From: Desulfosporosinus sp. UBA5188
GTDB lineage: Bacteria; Bacillota; Desulfitobacteriia; Desulfitobacteriales; Desulfitobacteriaceae
Assembly (NCBI GenBank): GCA_002413075.1
Contig: DHWG01000138.1
Coordinates: 58,092 to 98,103 of the forward strand
Length of the DNA stretch: 40,012 nt
Direction: 5' to 3'
Shown piece after piece: positions 33,605 to 40,012 of this stretch. Position 1 is the stretch's first letter; the number at the start of each line of letters is the position of its first letter. A model generated the notes under the pieces. It did not search any database and was not told the origin of the DNA. It saw nothing but the letters and a program-made list of their open reading frames with translations. A program made the translations under genes and the position numbers.

Positions 33605-34114
33605 GTGAAAGTAAATGTAGCCTTGGTTCGTTACAGGGAGGGTGAAACTGTTTCTTTCGACGTAACTGAAGATTTTTCTTCCTTAGAGTTGGGAACAGAA
33701 GGCCTTTCGTTTCAAACACCGGTACATGTTCAACTTCAGGTAAACAACATAAGTAAAGCGTTGCTGGTTGACGGGACAATTCACACGGAACTTAAAGCGT
33801 CGTGTGGACGCTGTTTGGAGACGTTCGTCTATCCATTAAGTCTCTCCTTTCAGGACAGATGGATTTTCCGGACGCAGGAGACAGAAGATCTGCAAGAGAC
33901 AGCACTCATTTTGGACAAAGATGAGGTTGATATCAAGGAGCGCATCTTTGAACAAATTGTGTTAGCGTTACCCATGAAGTTCACTTGTTCAGCAGAGTGT
34001 CAGGGATTATGTTCAACCTGTGGTGGAAATCGCAATCTGACCCCGTGTCATTGCGGGGAAGACGAGATAAACCCTCGATTTGCAGCACTGCGTAAGTGGC
34101 AATCCAATGACTAA
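33605..34114 (+). CDS. yceD: DUF177/YceD family protein
   Basis: A 169-residue YceD-family protein; in most bacteria the gene is fused in an operon with rpmF, as here, and the family is implicated in 23S rRNA accumulation. It has SCGRCLETF near 67 and a C-terminal cysteine cluster (CSAECQGLCSTCGGN), a likely zinc site. GTG 33605 follows TTGGGGTGG; the GTG at 33584 would leave too short a leader after the promoter at 33550-33578. rpmF starts 33 bases downstream. Confidence 0.9.
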   Translation: MKVNVALVRYREGETVSFDVTEDFSSLELGTEGLSFQTPVHVQLQVNNISKALLVDGTIHTELKASCGRCLETFVYPLSLSFQDRWIFRTQETEDLQETALILDKDEVDIKERIFEQIVLALPMKFTCSAECQGLCSTCGGNRNLTPCHCGEDEINPRFAALRKWQSND

Positions 34115-34147
34115 TAAAATTCAGAGAACCTAAAGGGGGTGTAATTT

Positions 34148-34327
34148 ATGGGTGTTCCGCAACATCGCCAATCAAAATCCAGAGTACGTAAACGTCGGGC
34201 TATGTGGAAGCTATCTGCACCAAACCACATCGAATGCCCCCAATGCCATAAACCAAAAATGCCTCATTATATCTGCCCTAGCTGTGGGTATTATAATTCT
34301 AAGGTCGTTATTGCCGTTGGAGAATAA
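34148..34327 (+). CDS. rpmF: 50S ribosomal protein L32
   Basis: A 59-residue ribosomal protein, starting MGVPQHRQSKSRVRKRRAMW. The zinc ribbon is intact, with CPQC near 30 and CPSC near 43. ATG 34148 follows AAAGGGGGTG. It is co-transcribed with yceD from the consensus promoter and ends at a strong terminator. Other reading frames through this stretch are longer but have no coding signals. Confidence 0.97.
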   Translation: MGVPQHRQSKSRVRKRRAMWKLSAPNHIECPQCHKPKMPHYICPSCGYYNSKVVIAVGE

Positions 34328-34339
34328 GGTTTATCACGC

Positions 34340-34377
34340 AAAAACAAAGAACTCTTTCAAAAGAGTTCTTTGTTTTT
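34340..34377 (+). terminator. Terminator of yceD-rpmF
   Basis: AAAAACAAAGAACTCTT (34340-34356) and its exact complement (34361-34377), a 17-base stem with a TCAA loop, ending in five T residues. Confidence 0.92.
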
Positions 34378-34448
34378 ATATGCTGAAGGTGGTCGCATCA
34401 CGCATGAAGTCTATCATCTGGCTCGTCAGCAATCGACAGGTTTATTTC

Positions 34449-34477
34449 TTGAAAAGTGTCCTGAGATAGCTTATAAT
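34449..34477 (+). promoter_or_regulatory. Promoter of the fapR-fab operon
   Basis: TTGAAA (34449-34454) and TATAAT (34472-34477) with a 17-base spacer. The start point would fall near 34484, inside the palindrome at 34477-34493. This leaves a leader of about 130 bases before fapR. Confidence 0.82.
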
Positions 34478-34493
34478 TGTGACCAGGTCACAA
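34477..34493. promoter_or_regulatory. 17-base palindrome over the fapR start point; likely operator
   Basis: TTGTGACCAGGTCACAA is a perfect inverted repeat with an unpaired central A. It overlaps the last base of the -10 box and the expected start point, a repressing position. The B. subtilis FapR box is also a 17-base inverted repeat with GTACC in the left arm, here GTGACC. Known FapR repressors control their own operon. It also resembles a CRP box but has a 5- rather than 6-base spacer. Confidence 0.65.
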
Positions 34494-34616
34494 GTTCGTG
34501 GTTCGACATTAACTATTCGAAAGTAAAGGCAGGACCGCAAACCTTGATATAGTGTTCAATCGTCGTCGGATATAATAATTATGAAATCGCAAGCTGGATG
34601 AGAAATGGTGATATAG

Positions 34617-35174
34617 ATGGGCCATAATAGTAAAGATGAACGACGCAAGATCTTAGAGCAGGAGCTTTCCCAGCATCCTTTTTTTACGGATGATGAGCTT
34701 GCGGCAAGGTTTAAGGTAAGCGTCTCAACCATTCGGTTAGATCGAGGCGCTTTAGGGATTCCTGAACTTCGGGAACGGACCAAGGCCGTCGCACAGGAAG
34801 CTTACTCAACGTTAAAGTCCTTAGATGACCAGGAACTGATTGGGGAGCTACGAGAACTTGTTATTGGAGAGAGGGCCTGTTCAGAGTTAATGATCAATGA
34901 AAGTATGGTTTTGGCCAAGGCAAGAGTGGCTCGTGGACATTATTTATTTGCCCAAGCAAATTCTCTTGCTGTTGCTCTTGTCGATTCCCCGATGGCTTTG
35001 ACGGGAAGTGTCGAGTTGAAATTCATACGGCCAGTTCAGTTAGGTGAGCTTGTCGTAGCTGTGGGGAAAGTGATCAAAAGAAAGAAAAATAAATATTGGG
35101 TCCAAGTATCTGTACGCGTTGGTACTGAGGAAGTGCTTCGAGGGGATTGGGTTCTATTTGCAATCAATCGTTGA
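34617..35174 (+). CDS. fapR: FapR, malonyl-CoA-sensing repressor of lipid synthesis
   Basis: FapR represses fatty-acid and phospholipid synthesis genes and is released by malonyl-CoA. The 185-residue protein (188 in B. subtilis) has an N-terminal helix-turn-helix (about 1-55; FTDDELAARFKVSVSTIRLD) and a hot-dog ligand domain (about 80-185) with RGHYLFAQANSLAVALVD. ATG 34617 has only a weak ribosome site (GGTGAT), which would keep the repressor low. It leads the operon fapR-plsX-fabH-fabK-fabD-fabG-acpP, and a palindrome at the promoter is the likely autoregulatory site. Confidence 0.95.
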   Translation: MGHNSKDERRKILEQELSQHPFFTDDELAARFKVSVSTIRLDRGALGIPELRERTKAVAQEAYSTLKSLDDQELIGELRELVIGERACSELMINESMVLAKARVARGHYLFAQANSLAVALVDSPMALTGSVELKFIRPVQLGELVVAVGKVIKRKKNKYWVQVSVRVGTEEVLRGDWVLFAINR

Positions 35175-35201
35175 GAGGTACGGGAAGCGGAGATGAAATA
35201 G

Positions 35202-36185
35202 ATGAGAATTGTCGTGGATGCCATGGGTGGGGATTATGCTCCAGAGGAGATCATAAAAGGAACGCTGATGGCCGCGAAAAAATGGCCTGATCTGCAGCTG
35301 ATCTTGGTCGGTAAACAGGCGCGAATTTTACCTTTTTTAATCGACAATAAACTCCCTAATATATCACTGATTGAAGCGTCCGAAGAGATAGAGATGGACG
35401 AACATCCGGCCAATGCTGTTCGGAAGAAGAAGGATGCCTCGATAGTCGTTGCGACCCGATTGGTGAAGCTGGGAGAGGCTGATGCCGTCGTGAGCGCAGG
35501 TAGCACTGGTGCTCAAATGGCAGCGGCACTCTTGGGATTAGGCCGGATCAAGGGAATCGAAAGACCGGCGATTGCTACGGTTCTGCCAACGGCGGAGGGC
35601 GGGAAACTTATTCTCGATGTAGGGGCTAATCTGGACGCATCACCAGAGCAACTTTGTCAATATGCATTGATGGGTAGCATCTATGCTGAAAAAATCTTAG
35701 GAATCCCCAATCCGCGCGTTGGGTTACTGAATATCGGAAGTGAAGAAGGAAAAGGAAATGAACTGACTCAGAAAACCTATACTTTGCTCAAAAATGCGCC
35801 GCTGAATTTTATTGGGAATGTAGAAGGACGGGATGTACCCTATGGGCGCGCTGATGTGGTCGTTTGTGAAGGCTTTGTCGGGAATGTTTTGCTCAAGACA
35901 GCTGAAGGCTTGGCGTTAGTCTTGTTTCAGCTCATTAAGGAGAAAATCACTTCAAACATCGTGCGCAAGCTAGGCGCGCTGGCAGTGAAACCGGGTTTGA
36001 AAGAGATCGCTCAGATGATGGACTATGCTGAGTATGGTGGAGCTCCCTTGCTGGGAGTGAATGGAATCAGCATTATCTGCCACGGAAGTTCCAAAACAAA
36101 GGCTATTTTTAATGCCATCCGAGTGGCCCGAGAATGTGTGGACGTGCGTTTAATTGAACAGATTAGACAAGATCTCCCTAAGTAA
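35202..36185 (+). CDS. plsX: Phosphate acyltransferase PlsX
   Basis: PlsX makes acyl-phosphate from acyl-ACP and phosphate, the first step to phosphatidic acid with PlsY. The 327-residue product starts RIVVDAMGGDYAPEEI and has SAGSTGAQMAAALLGLGRIKG near 100, LLNIGSEEGKGNE near 177 and VCEGFVGNVLLKTAEG near 222. Length matches B. subtilis PlsX (333). It is 27 bases after fapR, as in B. subtilis. FakA, earlier in the window, feeds the same acyl-phosphate pool from external fatty acids. Confidence 0.97.
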   Translation: MRIVVDAMGGDYAPEEIIKGTLMAAKKWPDLQLILVGKQARILPFLIDNKLPNISLIEASEEIEMDEHPANAVRKKKDASIVVATRLVKLGEADAVVSAGSTGAQMAAALLGLGRIKGIERPAIATVLPTAEGGKLILDVGANLDASPEQLCQYALMGSIYAEKILGIPNPRVGLLNIGSEEGKGNELTQKTYTLLKNAPLNFIGNVEGRDVPYGRADVVVCEGFVGNVLLKTAEGLALVLFQLIKEKITSNIVRKLGALAVKPGLKEIAQMMDYAEYGGAPLLGVNGISIICHGSSKTKAIFNAIRVARECVDVRLIEQIRQDLPK

Positions 36186-36223
36186 AGTATAATTTTATTA
36201 AAGAGAAAAGGGGACAGGGGACT

Positions 36224-37225
36224 ATGTTTAGTGTTGGAATTGTGGGGACAGGGTCATATGTTCCTGAAGAGGTTACAACGAACGTGGATCTAGAAAAGAT
36301 TGTGGATACAAATGATGAATGGATTACTTCGCGCACAGGAATCAGGGAACGCCATTTTGCTCCGAAGGATGTGCCGGTTTCAGAACTTTGTTATCAAGCT
36401 GGTTTGCGGGCTTTGGAGGATGCCAAGGTAGCCCCGGAAGACGTTGATCTCGTCATTATAGCGACGATTACACCTGACTATGCGTTTCCTGCCACAGCTT
36501 GCCTCGTTGCGGATCGGTTAGGGGCCAAGAACGCAGCGGCGTTTGATTTGGAAGCGGGATGTACTGGTTTTATTTATGGGGTGGCGACAGCTAGCCAGTT
36601 TATTGCTACAGGAATGTATAAAACGGCGCTCGTCATTGGCGGCGAGACGATGAGCAAAATACTCAACTGGGAAGACCGCTCAACGTGTATTCTCTTTGGT
36701 GATGGTGCAGGGGCAGCGGTTTTACAGGCGGTTGATGAGGGCTCGGGATTTTTAAGTTTTGAATTAGGTTCAGACGGGTCCGGAGGTCCATTGCTCAAAC
36801 AACCAGCTGGAGGATCTATGTGCCCGGCAAGTAGGGAAACAGTTGAGAAGCAGCAACATACGGTTCACATGGCGGGCAACGAAGTCTATAAATTCGCCGT
36901 TCGGATTATGGGAGAGGTTGCGGTAAAAGTTCTTGAGAAGATAGGGTTAACGCAAGCTGATGTGGATATCTTAATTCCCCATCAAGCCAATATAAGGATT
37001 GTCGATGCTGCGGTAAAGCGGTTGGGAATTTCCCCAGATAAAGTGATCGTAAATTTAGACAAGTATGGTAATATGTCCGCTGCTTCTATTCCCGTGGCCT
37101 TAGATGAAGCGGCTAAAGAGGGACGCCTTGCAGCTGGAAATACCATTGTGATGGTTGGATTTGGTACAGGACTGACTTGGGGAGCTTGTGTATTGAGATG
37201 GACGAAAGCAGGGTTTACAGCATGA
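36224..37225 (+). CDS. fabH: 3-oxoacyl-ACP synthase III (FabH)
   Basis: FabH starts fatty-acid synthesis by condensing an acyl-CoA primer with malonyl-ACP. The 333-residue thiolase-fold protein has the Cys-His-Asn triad: Cys near 113 in LEAGCTGFIYG, His near 251 in IPHQANIRI, and Asn near 281 in YGNMSAASIP. RTGIRERHFA near 38 is also typical. ATG 36224 follows AAAAGGGGACAGGGG. Primer preference (branched or straight) cannot be told by eye. Confidence 0.97.
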   Translation: MFSVGIVGTGSYVPEEVTTNVDLEKIVDTNDEWITSRTGIRERHFAPKDVPVSELCYQAGLRALEDAKVAPEDVDLVIIATITPDYAFPATACLVADRLGAKNAAAFDLEAGCTGFIYGVATASQFIATGMYKTALVIGGETMSKILNWEDRSTCILFGDGAGAAVLQAVDEGSGFLSFELGSDGSGGPLLKQPAGGSMCPASRETVEKQQHTVHMAGNEVYKFAVRIMGEVAVKVLEKIGLTQADVDILIPHQANIRIVDAAVKRLGISPDKVIVNLDKYGNMSAASIPVALDEAAKEGRLAAGNTIVMVGFGTGLTWGACVLRWTKAGFTA

Positions 37226-38190
37226 TTAATACAACGATTAAAACAAGGATTTGTGAATTAATTGGGATAGAATACCCCATTTTCCAAGGTGGAATGGCTT
37301 GGGTGGCAACGGGAGAATTGGCCGCTGCCGTTTCGGAAAGTGGTGGATTAGGTATTATTGGTTCTGGACAAGCCCCCGCGGATTGGTTGCGTCAGGAAAT
37401 CAGAAAAGTTAAAGCTATTACGAAGAAGCCCTATGGCGTCAATGTCATGCTGATGTCTCCGTTCGTGGATGAAGTCATGCAGGTAATTTTAGAAGAGCGT
37501 GTCCCCGTGATTACGACGGGGGCAGGCAATCCTGGAAAGTATGTGCCCATGCTAAAAGAGGTTGGGACGAAAGTGATTCCTGTGGTTGCCTCTGTCGCCT
37601 TGGCTAAACGACTCGAGAAGGCAGGGGTCGATGCGTTGATTGCAGAAGGAATGGAGTCGGGGGGACATATCGGAGAAATTGGAACCTTCCCTCTCGTCCC
37701 CCAGGTGGTGGATGCTGTGAAAATACCAGTCATTGCTGCAGGCGGTATTATGGATGGACGAGGCTTGATTGCGGCTTTAGCGCTAGGGGCTGAAGGGGTA
37801 CAAATGGGAACCCGCTTTATGTGTGCAGAAGAATGCACCATTTCGCCCCTTATTAAAGATAGAATTATTAAAGCTAGGGACCGTGCTACGGTTATTTCAG
37901 GGCGTTCAACAGGTCATCCGGTTCGATGTTTGGAAAACCACTTTACCCGTGATATTGATCAATATGAGCGGGATGGCATGGCGCCTGAAAAAATTGCAGA
38001 ATTAGGGGTCGGTAGATTGCGTTTAGCCATGGTGGATGGAGATGTTGAGAACGGTTCAATTATGGCGGGCCAAATTGCTGGAGCGGTGAACCGCATTGAA
38101 CCTGTAGCGGATATTATCCAGGATATTATGCTATCGGCAGAACGAGAATTTGAGAGGCTTTCGGCAAGGTTTGGAGAGAGGCGGTCATAG
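37222..38190 (+). CDS. fabK: Enoyl-ACP reductase II (FabK, FMN-dependent)
   Basis: FabK does the last reduction of each elongation cycle, using FMN and NAD(P)H; it is unrelated to FabI and resists triclosan. The 322-residue TIM-barrel protein opens IKTRICELIGIEYPIFQGGM, with GGLGIIGSGQAP near 40, VTTGAGNP near 97, EGMESGGHIGE near 140 and AAGGIMDGRGL near 172. I chose ATG 37222, overlapping the fabH stop as ATGA and matching where pneumococcal FabK begins; starts at 37177 or 37198 would extend into fabH. No fabI is seen in the window. Confidence 0.94.
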   Translation: MINTTIKTRICELIGIEYPIFQGGMAWVATGELAAAVSESGGLGIIGSGQAPADWLRQEIRKVKAITKKPYGVNVMLMSPFVDEVMQVILEERVPVITTGAGNPGKYVPMLKEVGTKVIPVVASVALAKRLEKAGVDALIAEGMESGGHIGEIGTFPLVPQVVDAVKIPVIAAGGIMDGRGLIAALALGAEGVQMGTRFMCAEECTISPLIKDRIIKARDRATVISGRSTGHPVRCLENHFTRDIDQYERDGMAPEKIAELGVGRLRLAMVDGDVENGSIMAGQIAGAVNRIEPVADIIQDIMLSAEREFERLSARFGERRS

Positions 38191-38192
38191 TC

Positions 38193-39128
38193 ATGGGTAA
38201 ACTAGCCTTCATTTTTCCAGGGCAAGGATCTCAGTATGTTGGTATGGGTCAAGAATTATTTCAGACGCCTAGTGGGGTTAAAGCTCAGCAGACGGCTCGC
38301 GATATTCTAGGTAGTGAGTTCATTAACTTGTTGACAGAGGGCCCAGCCGAAGAACTTCAACAGACGGCTTGGACCCAACCGGCCATCTTATTGGTCAGTG
38401 TTACAGCGAGTCAGCTCCTTACTGAGGCAGGAATTGAACCGGATTTTGTTGCTGGGCACAGTCTTGGGGAGTATTCCGCGCATGTCGCCGCTGGTAGTCT
38501 GGATTTGGCGCAAGCATTACGTGTCGTAAGAAAGCGGGGAGAGCTCATGCAAGCAGCTGTTCCTACGGGCGGAGGAATGGCTGCCATCCTGGGTCTTTCT
38601 GCGGAACTTGTGGAAGAAGCTTGTCGTCGAGCGGCAGATCGCGGTATTGTCGCACCCGCAAATTACAATTGCCCAGGACAAGTGGTTATTTCCGGAGAAA
38701 CCTTGGCCGTAGACTATGCACTAGAGATTGCGAAGGAACTGGGGGCAAAACGTGCCATACCGCTCATTGTGAGCGGGCCCTTCCACTCCCGTCTCATGGA
38801 AAAAGTAGAGGCTGAATTACAAAAAGTTTTAGAGGGCGTGTCTTGGAAGACTCCGCGTTGCCCGGTCATTGCGAACATTGACGCGACTGAGGTCATCTCA
38901 GCGCAGCGTACGGTCGACACGTTGGTTCAGCAAGTAAGCGGGGCTGTTCGTTGGGAGCAATCGGTTCGTCATCTACTGGAATTAGGGGTCGATACCTTCG
39001 TTGAGTGCGGTCCTGGTAAAGTTCTGACAGGTTTGGTAAAAAAAATAGCCCCTAGTGTTAATCTCTTACGAGTAGAAGATAGAGCGTCTTTAGAAAAGTC
39101 ACTTGCATATTTGAAGGAGAGTCGTTAA
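38193..39128 (+). CDS. fabD: Malonyl-CoA:ACP transacylase (FabD)
   Basis: FabD loads malonyl groups onto acyl carrier protein; it therefore sets the malonyl-CoA level that FapR senses. The 311-residue protein has FPGQGSQYVGMG at the start, the nucleophile serine near 91 in GHSLGEYSAH, and the histidine near 198 in SGPFHSRLM. It starts two bases after the fabK stop and ends one base before fabG, so all are translated together. Confidence 0.97.
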   Translation: MGKLAFIFPGQGSQYVGMGQELFQTPSGVKAQQTARDILGSEFINLLTEGPAEELQQTAWTQPAILLVSVTASQLLTEAGIEPDFVAGHSLGEYSAHVAAGSLDLAQALRVVRKRGELMQAAVPTGGGMAAILGLSAELVEEACRRAADRGIVAPANYNCPGQVVISGETLAVDYALEIAKELGAKRAIPLIVSGPFHSRLMEKVEAELQKVLEGVSWKTPRCPVIANIDATEVISAQRTVDTLVQQVSGAVRWEQSVRHLLELGVDTFVECGPGKVLTGLVKKIAPSVNLLRVEDRASLEKSLAYLKESR

Positions 39129-39129
39129 A

Positions 39130-39873
39130 ATGATGCTGAATGATAGCGTTGCCATAGTGACTGGGAGCGGCCGTGGGATTGGACGCGCCATTGCGCTGGA
39201 GTTGGCAGGAGCCGGTGTGAAAGTTATTGTCAATTATGCAGGACGTGTCGATAAAGCCGAGGAAACCGTCGAATTGATCCGTGCCGCTGGCGGAGACTGC
39301 CTAGCCGTTCAAGGGGATGTCAGTCAAGCCGCGGATGTTGACCGTTTAATAAAAACAACGTTGGAACATTTTGGAAAGATTAACATTCTGGTTAATAATG
39401 CTGGAATTACACGGGATTCGTTGTTACTACGTATGAAAGAAGCGGATTGGGATGCGGTCTTGGCGACGAATCTCAAAGGCGTCTTCCTCTGCACTAAAGC
39501 AGTCAGCAAAGGAATGCTTAAACAACGCTCGGGTGTCATCGTTAATATTTCATCCGTCGTGGGTCTATCAGGTAATGCTGGACAAGCTAATTATGCGGCA
39601 GCGAAAGCTGGGATTATCGGATTTTCTAAATCCATCGCTAAGGAATTCGCTTCGCGGGGAATTCGGGTCAATGTCGTCGCTCCGGGGTATATTTCTACGG
39701 ATATGACGGAAACATTAGCAGAAGAGATGCAAACTGAAGTCTTACGTGCAATCCCACTTGGCCGTCTGGGAAAGCCTGAGGATGTAGCTAAAGTGGTTCG
39801 ATTCCTTGTGTCCCCGGAGGCATCCTATATAACAGGACAGACCTTGTGTGTTGATGGGGGTATGGAAATATAG
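39130..39873 (+). CDS. fabG: 3-oxoacyl-ACP reductase (FabG)
   Basis: FabG reduces 3-ketoacyl-ACP with NADPH. The 247-residue short-chain dehydrogenase has the cofactor motif GSGRGIGRAIA near 12, NNAG near 88, the catalytic Ser in NISSVVGLSG near 139, and YAAAK near 152-156. It ends TGQTLCVDGGM, the usual C-terminus. ATG 39130 follows AAGGAG. Position and neighbours support FabG over other dehydrogenases. Confidence 0.97.
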   Translation: MMLNDSVAIVTGSGRGIGRAIALELAGAGVKVIVNYAGRVDKAEETVELIRAAGGDCLAVQGDVSQAADVDRLIKTTLEHFGKINILVNNAGITRDSLLLRMKEADWDAVLATNLKGVFLCTKAVSKGMLKQRSGVIVNISSVVGLSGNAGQANYAAAKAGIIGFSKSIAKEFASRGIRVNVVAPGYISTDMTETLAEEMQTEVLRAIPLGRLGKPEDVAKVVRFLVSPEASYITGQTLCVDGGMEI

Positions 39874-39914
39874 TTTTTCCCCTAGTAATCTGCGAAAGGA
39901 GGTGAAGAAGCAGC

Positions 39915-40012
39915 ATGGAAGTTTTTGAGAAAGTAAAGGCCATTGTCGTTGAGCAGTTGGGAGTCGATGGAGTTGAGGTTACCGAGAAGACCTCCTTTGA
40001 AGAGCTAAATGC
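39915..40012 (+). CDS. acpP: Acyl carrier protein, 5' part only
   Basis: The first 32 codons of a small acidic protein, MEVFEKVKAIVVEQLGVDGV and on to KTSFEELN, match the N-terminal helix of acyl carrier protein. The window ends before the DSL motif where the phosphopantetheine attaches. ATG 39915 is preceded by AAAGGAGGTGA (39895-39905), a perfect ribosome site, fitting an abundant protein. It closes the visible part of the fab operon; fabF is expected next. Confidence 0.95.
   Translation, partial: MEVFEKVKAIVVEQLGVDGVEVTEKTSFEELN

Noticed and set aside
34152..34469. 105-residue open frame over rpmF
   Set aside because: It is an out-of-frame shadow of rpmF, whose true frame gives a perfect L32 protein.
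34477..34493. CRP/FNR-type binding site
   Set aside because: TGTGA and TCACA are separated by five bases instead of six; FapR autoregulation explains the site better.
34370..34552. 60-residue open frame between rpmF and fapR
   Set aside because: It begins inside the rpmF terminator and covers the fapR promoter and palindrome. No ribosome site.

Overview
The window is a core-genome stretch of an endospore-forming, low-to-mid GC Firmicute, most like Desulfosporosinus/Desulfitobacterium (Peptococcaceae sensu lato). The grounds are spore genes (spoVAD, gpr, ylbJ), Shine-Dalgarno sites of the AAAGGAGG type, a PyrR-type attenuator, FapR-controlled type II fatty-acid synthesis with FabK, and gene order like the B. 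subtilis priA-def-fmt-rsmB-rlmN-stp-prkC-rsgA-rpe-thiN and rpmB-yloU-fakA-sdaAB-sdaAA-recG-fapR-plsX-fab regions. The genus is inferred, not proven.

Layout. 1-962 (minus): spoVAD, running off the left edge. 1300-2616 (plus): a CNNM/CBS membrane protein with an apparently non-AUG start. It converges, through a perfect 46-base palindromic terminator, on 2754-3986 (minus), a uracil permease behind a PyrR attenuator. 4358-20049 (plus): one long, tightly packed run with many 1-20 base overlaps. It goes from DNA restart (priA) and N-formylmethionine handling (def, fmt) through a zinc peptidase, rRNA methylation (rsmB, rlmN), and a Ser/Thr-kinase and cell-wall cassette (fhaA-like, fhaB-like, stp, ftsW/rodA, class B PBP, prkC) to rsgA, rpe and thiN. 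20035-20431: a non-coding interval with nested inverted repeats ahead of hslO (Hsp33). 21361-21552 (minus) is rpmB, divergent from yloU-fakA. A second repeat-rich interval (23870-24047) precedes sdaAB-sdaAA-recG.

28185-28286 (minus) is an unlisted 33-residue membrane-protein gene. gpr follows (minus), then rsmD and a coiled-coil protein (plus) convergent with ylbJ (minus). ackA (plus) has its own promoter. yceD-rpmF follows from a consensus TTGACA-N17-TATAAT promoter. The window ends in fapR-plsX-fabH-fabK-fabD-fabG-acpP (cut by the right edge). Its promoter overlaps a 17-base palindrome that is a good candidate for the FapR operator of this lineage.

Most of the window is well-known housekeeping content; I see no phage, IS element, CRISPR array, rRNA or tRNA. 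The points most worth a second look are the small membrane protein, the fapR promoter palindrome, the actinobacteria-like kinase/FHA/PBP cassette inside a Firmicute ribosome-maintenance operon, the two repeat-rich intergenic elements (one supplies the thiN stop codon), a possible AUU/AUC start, a possible leaderless rlmN transcript, and a terminator-like hairpin in the gpr leader.
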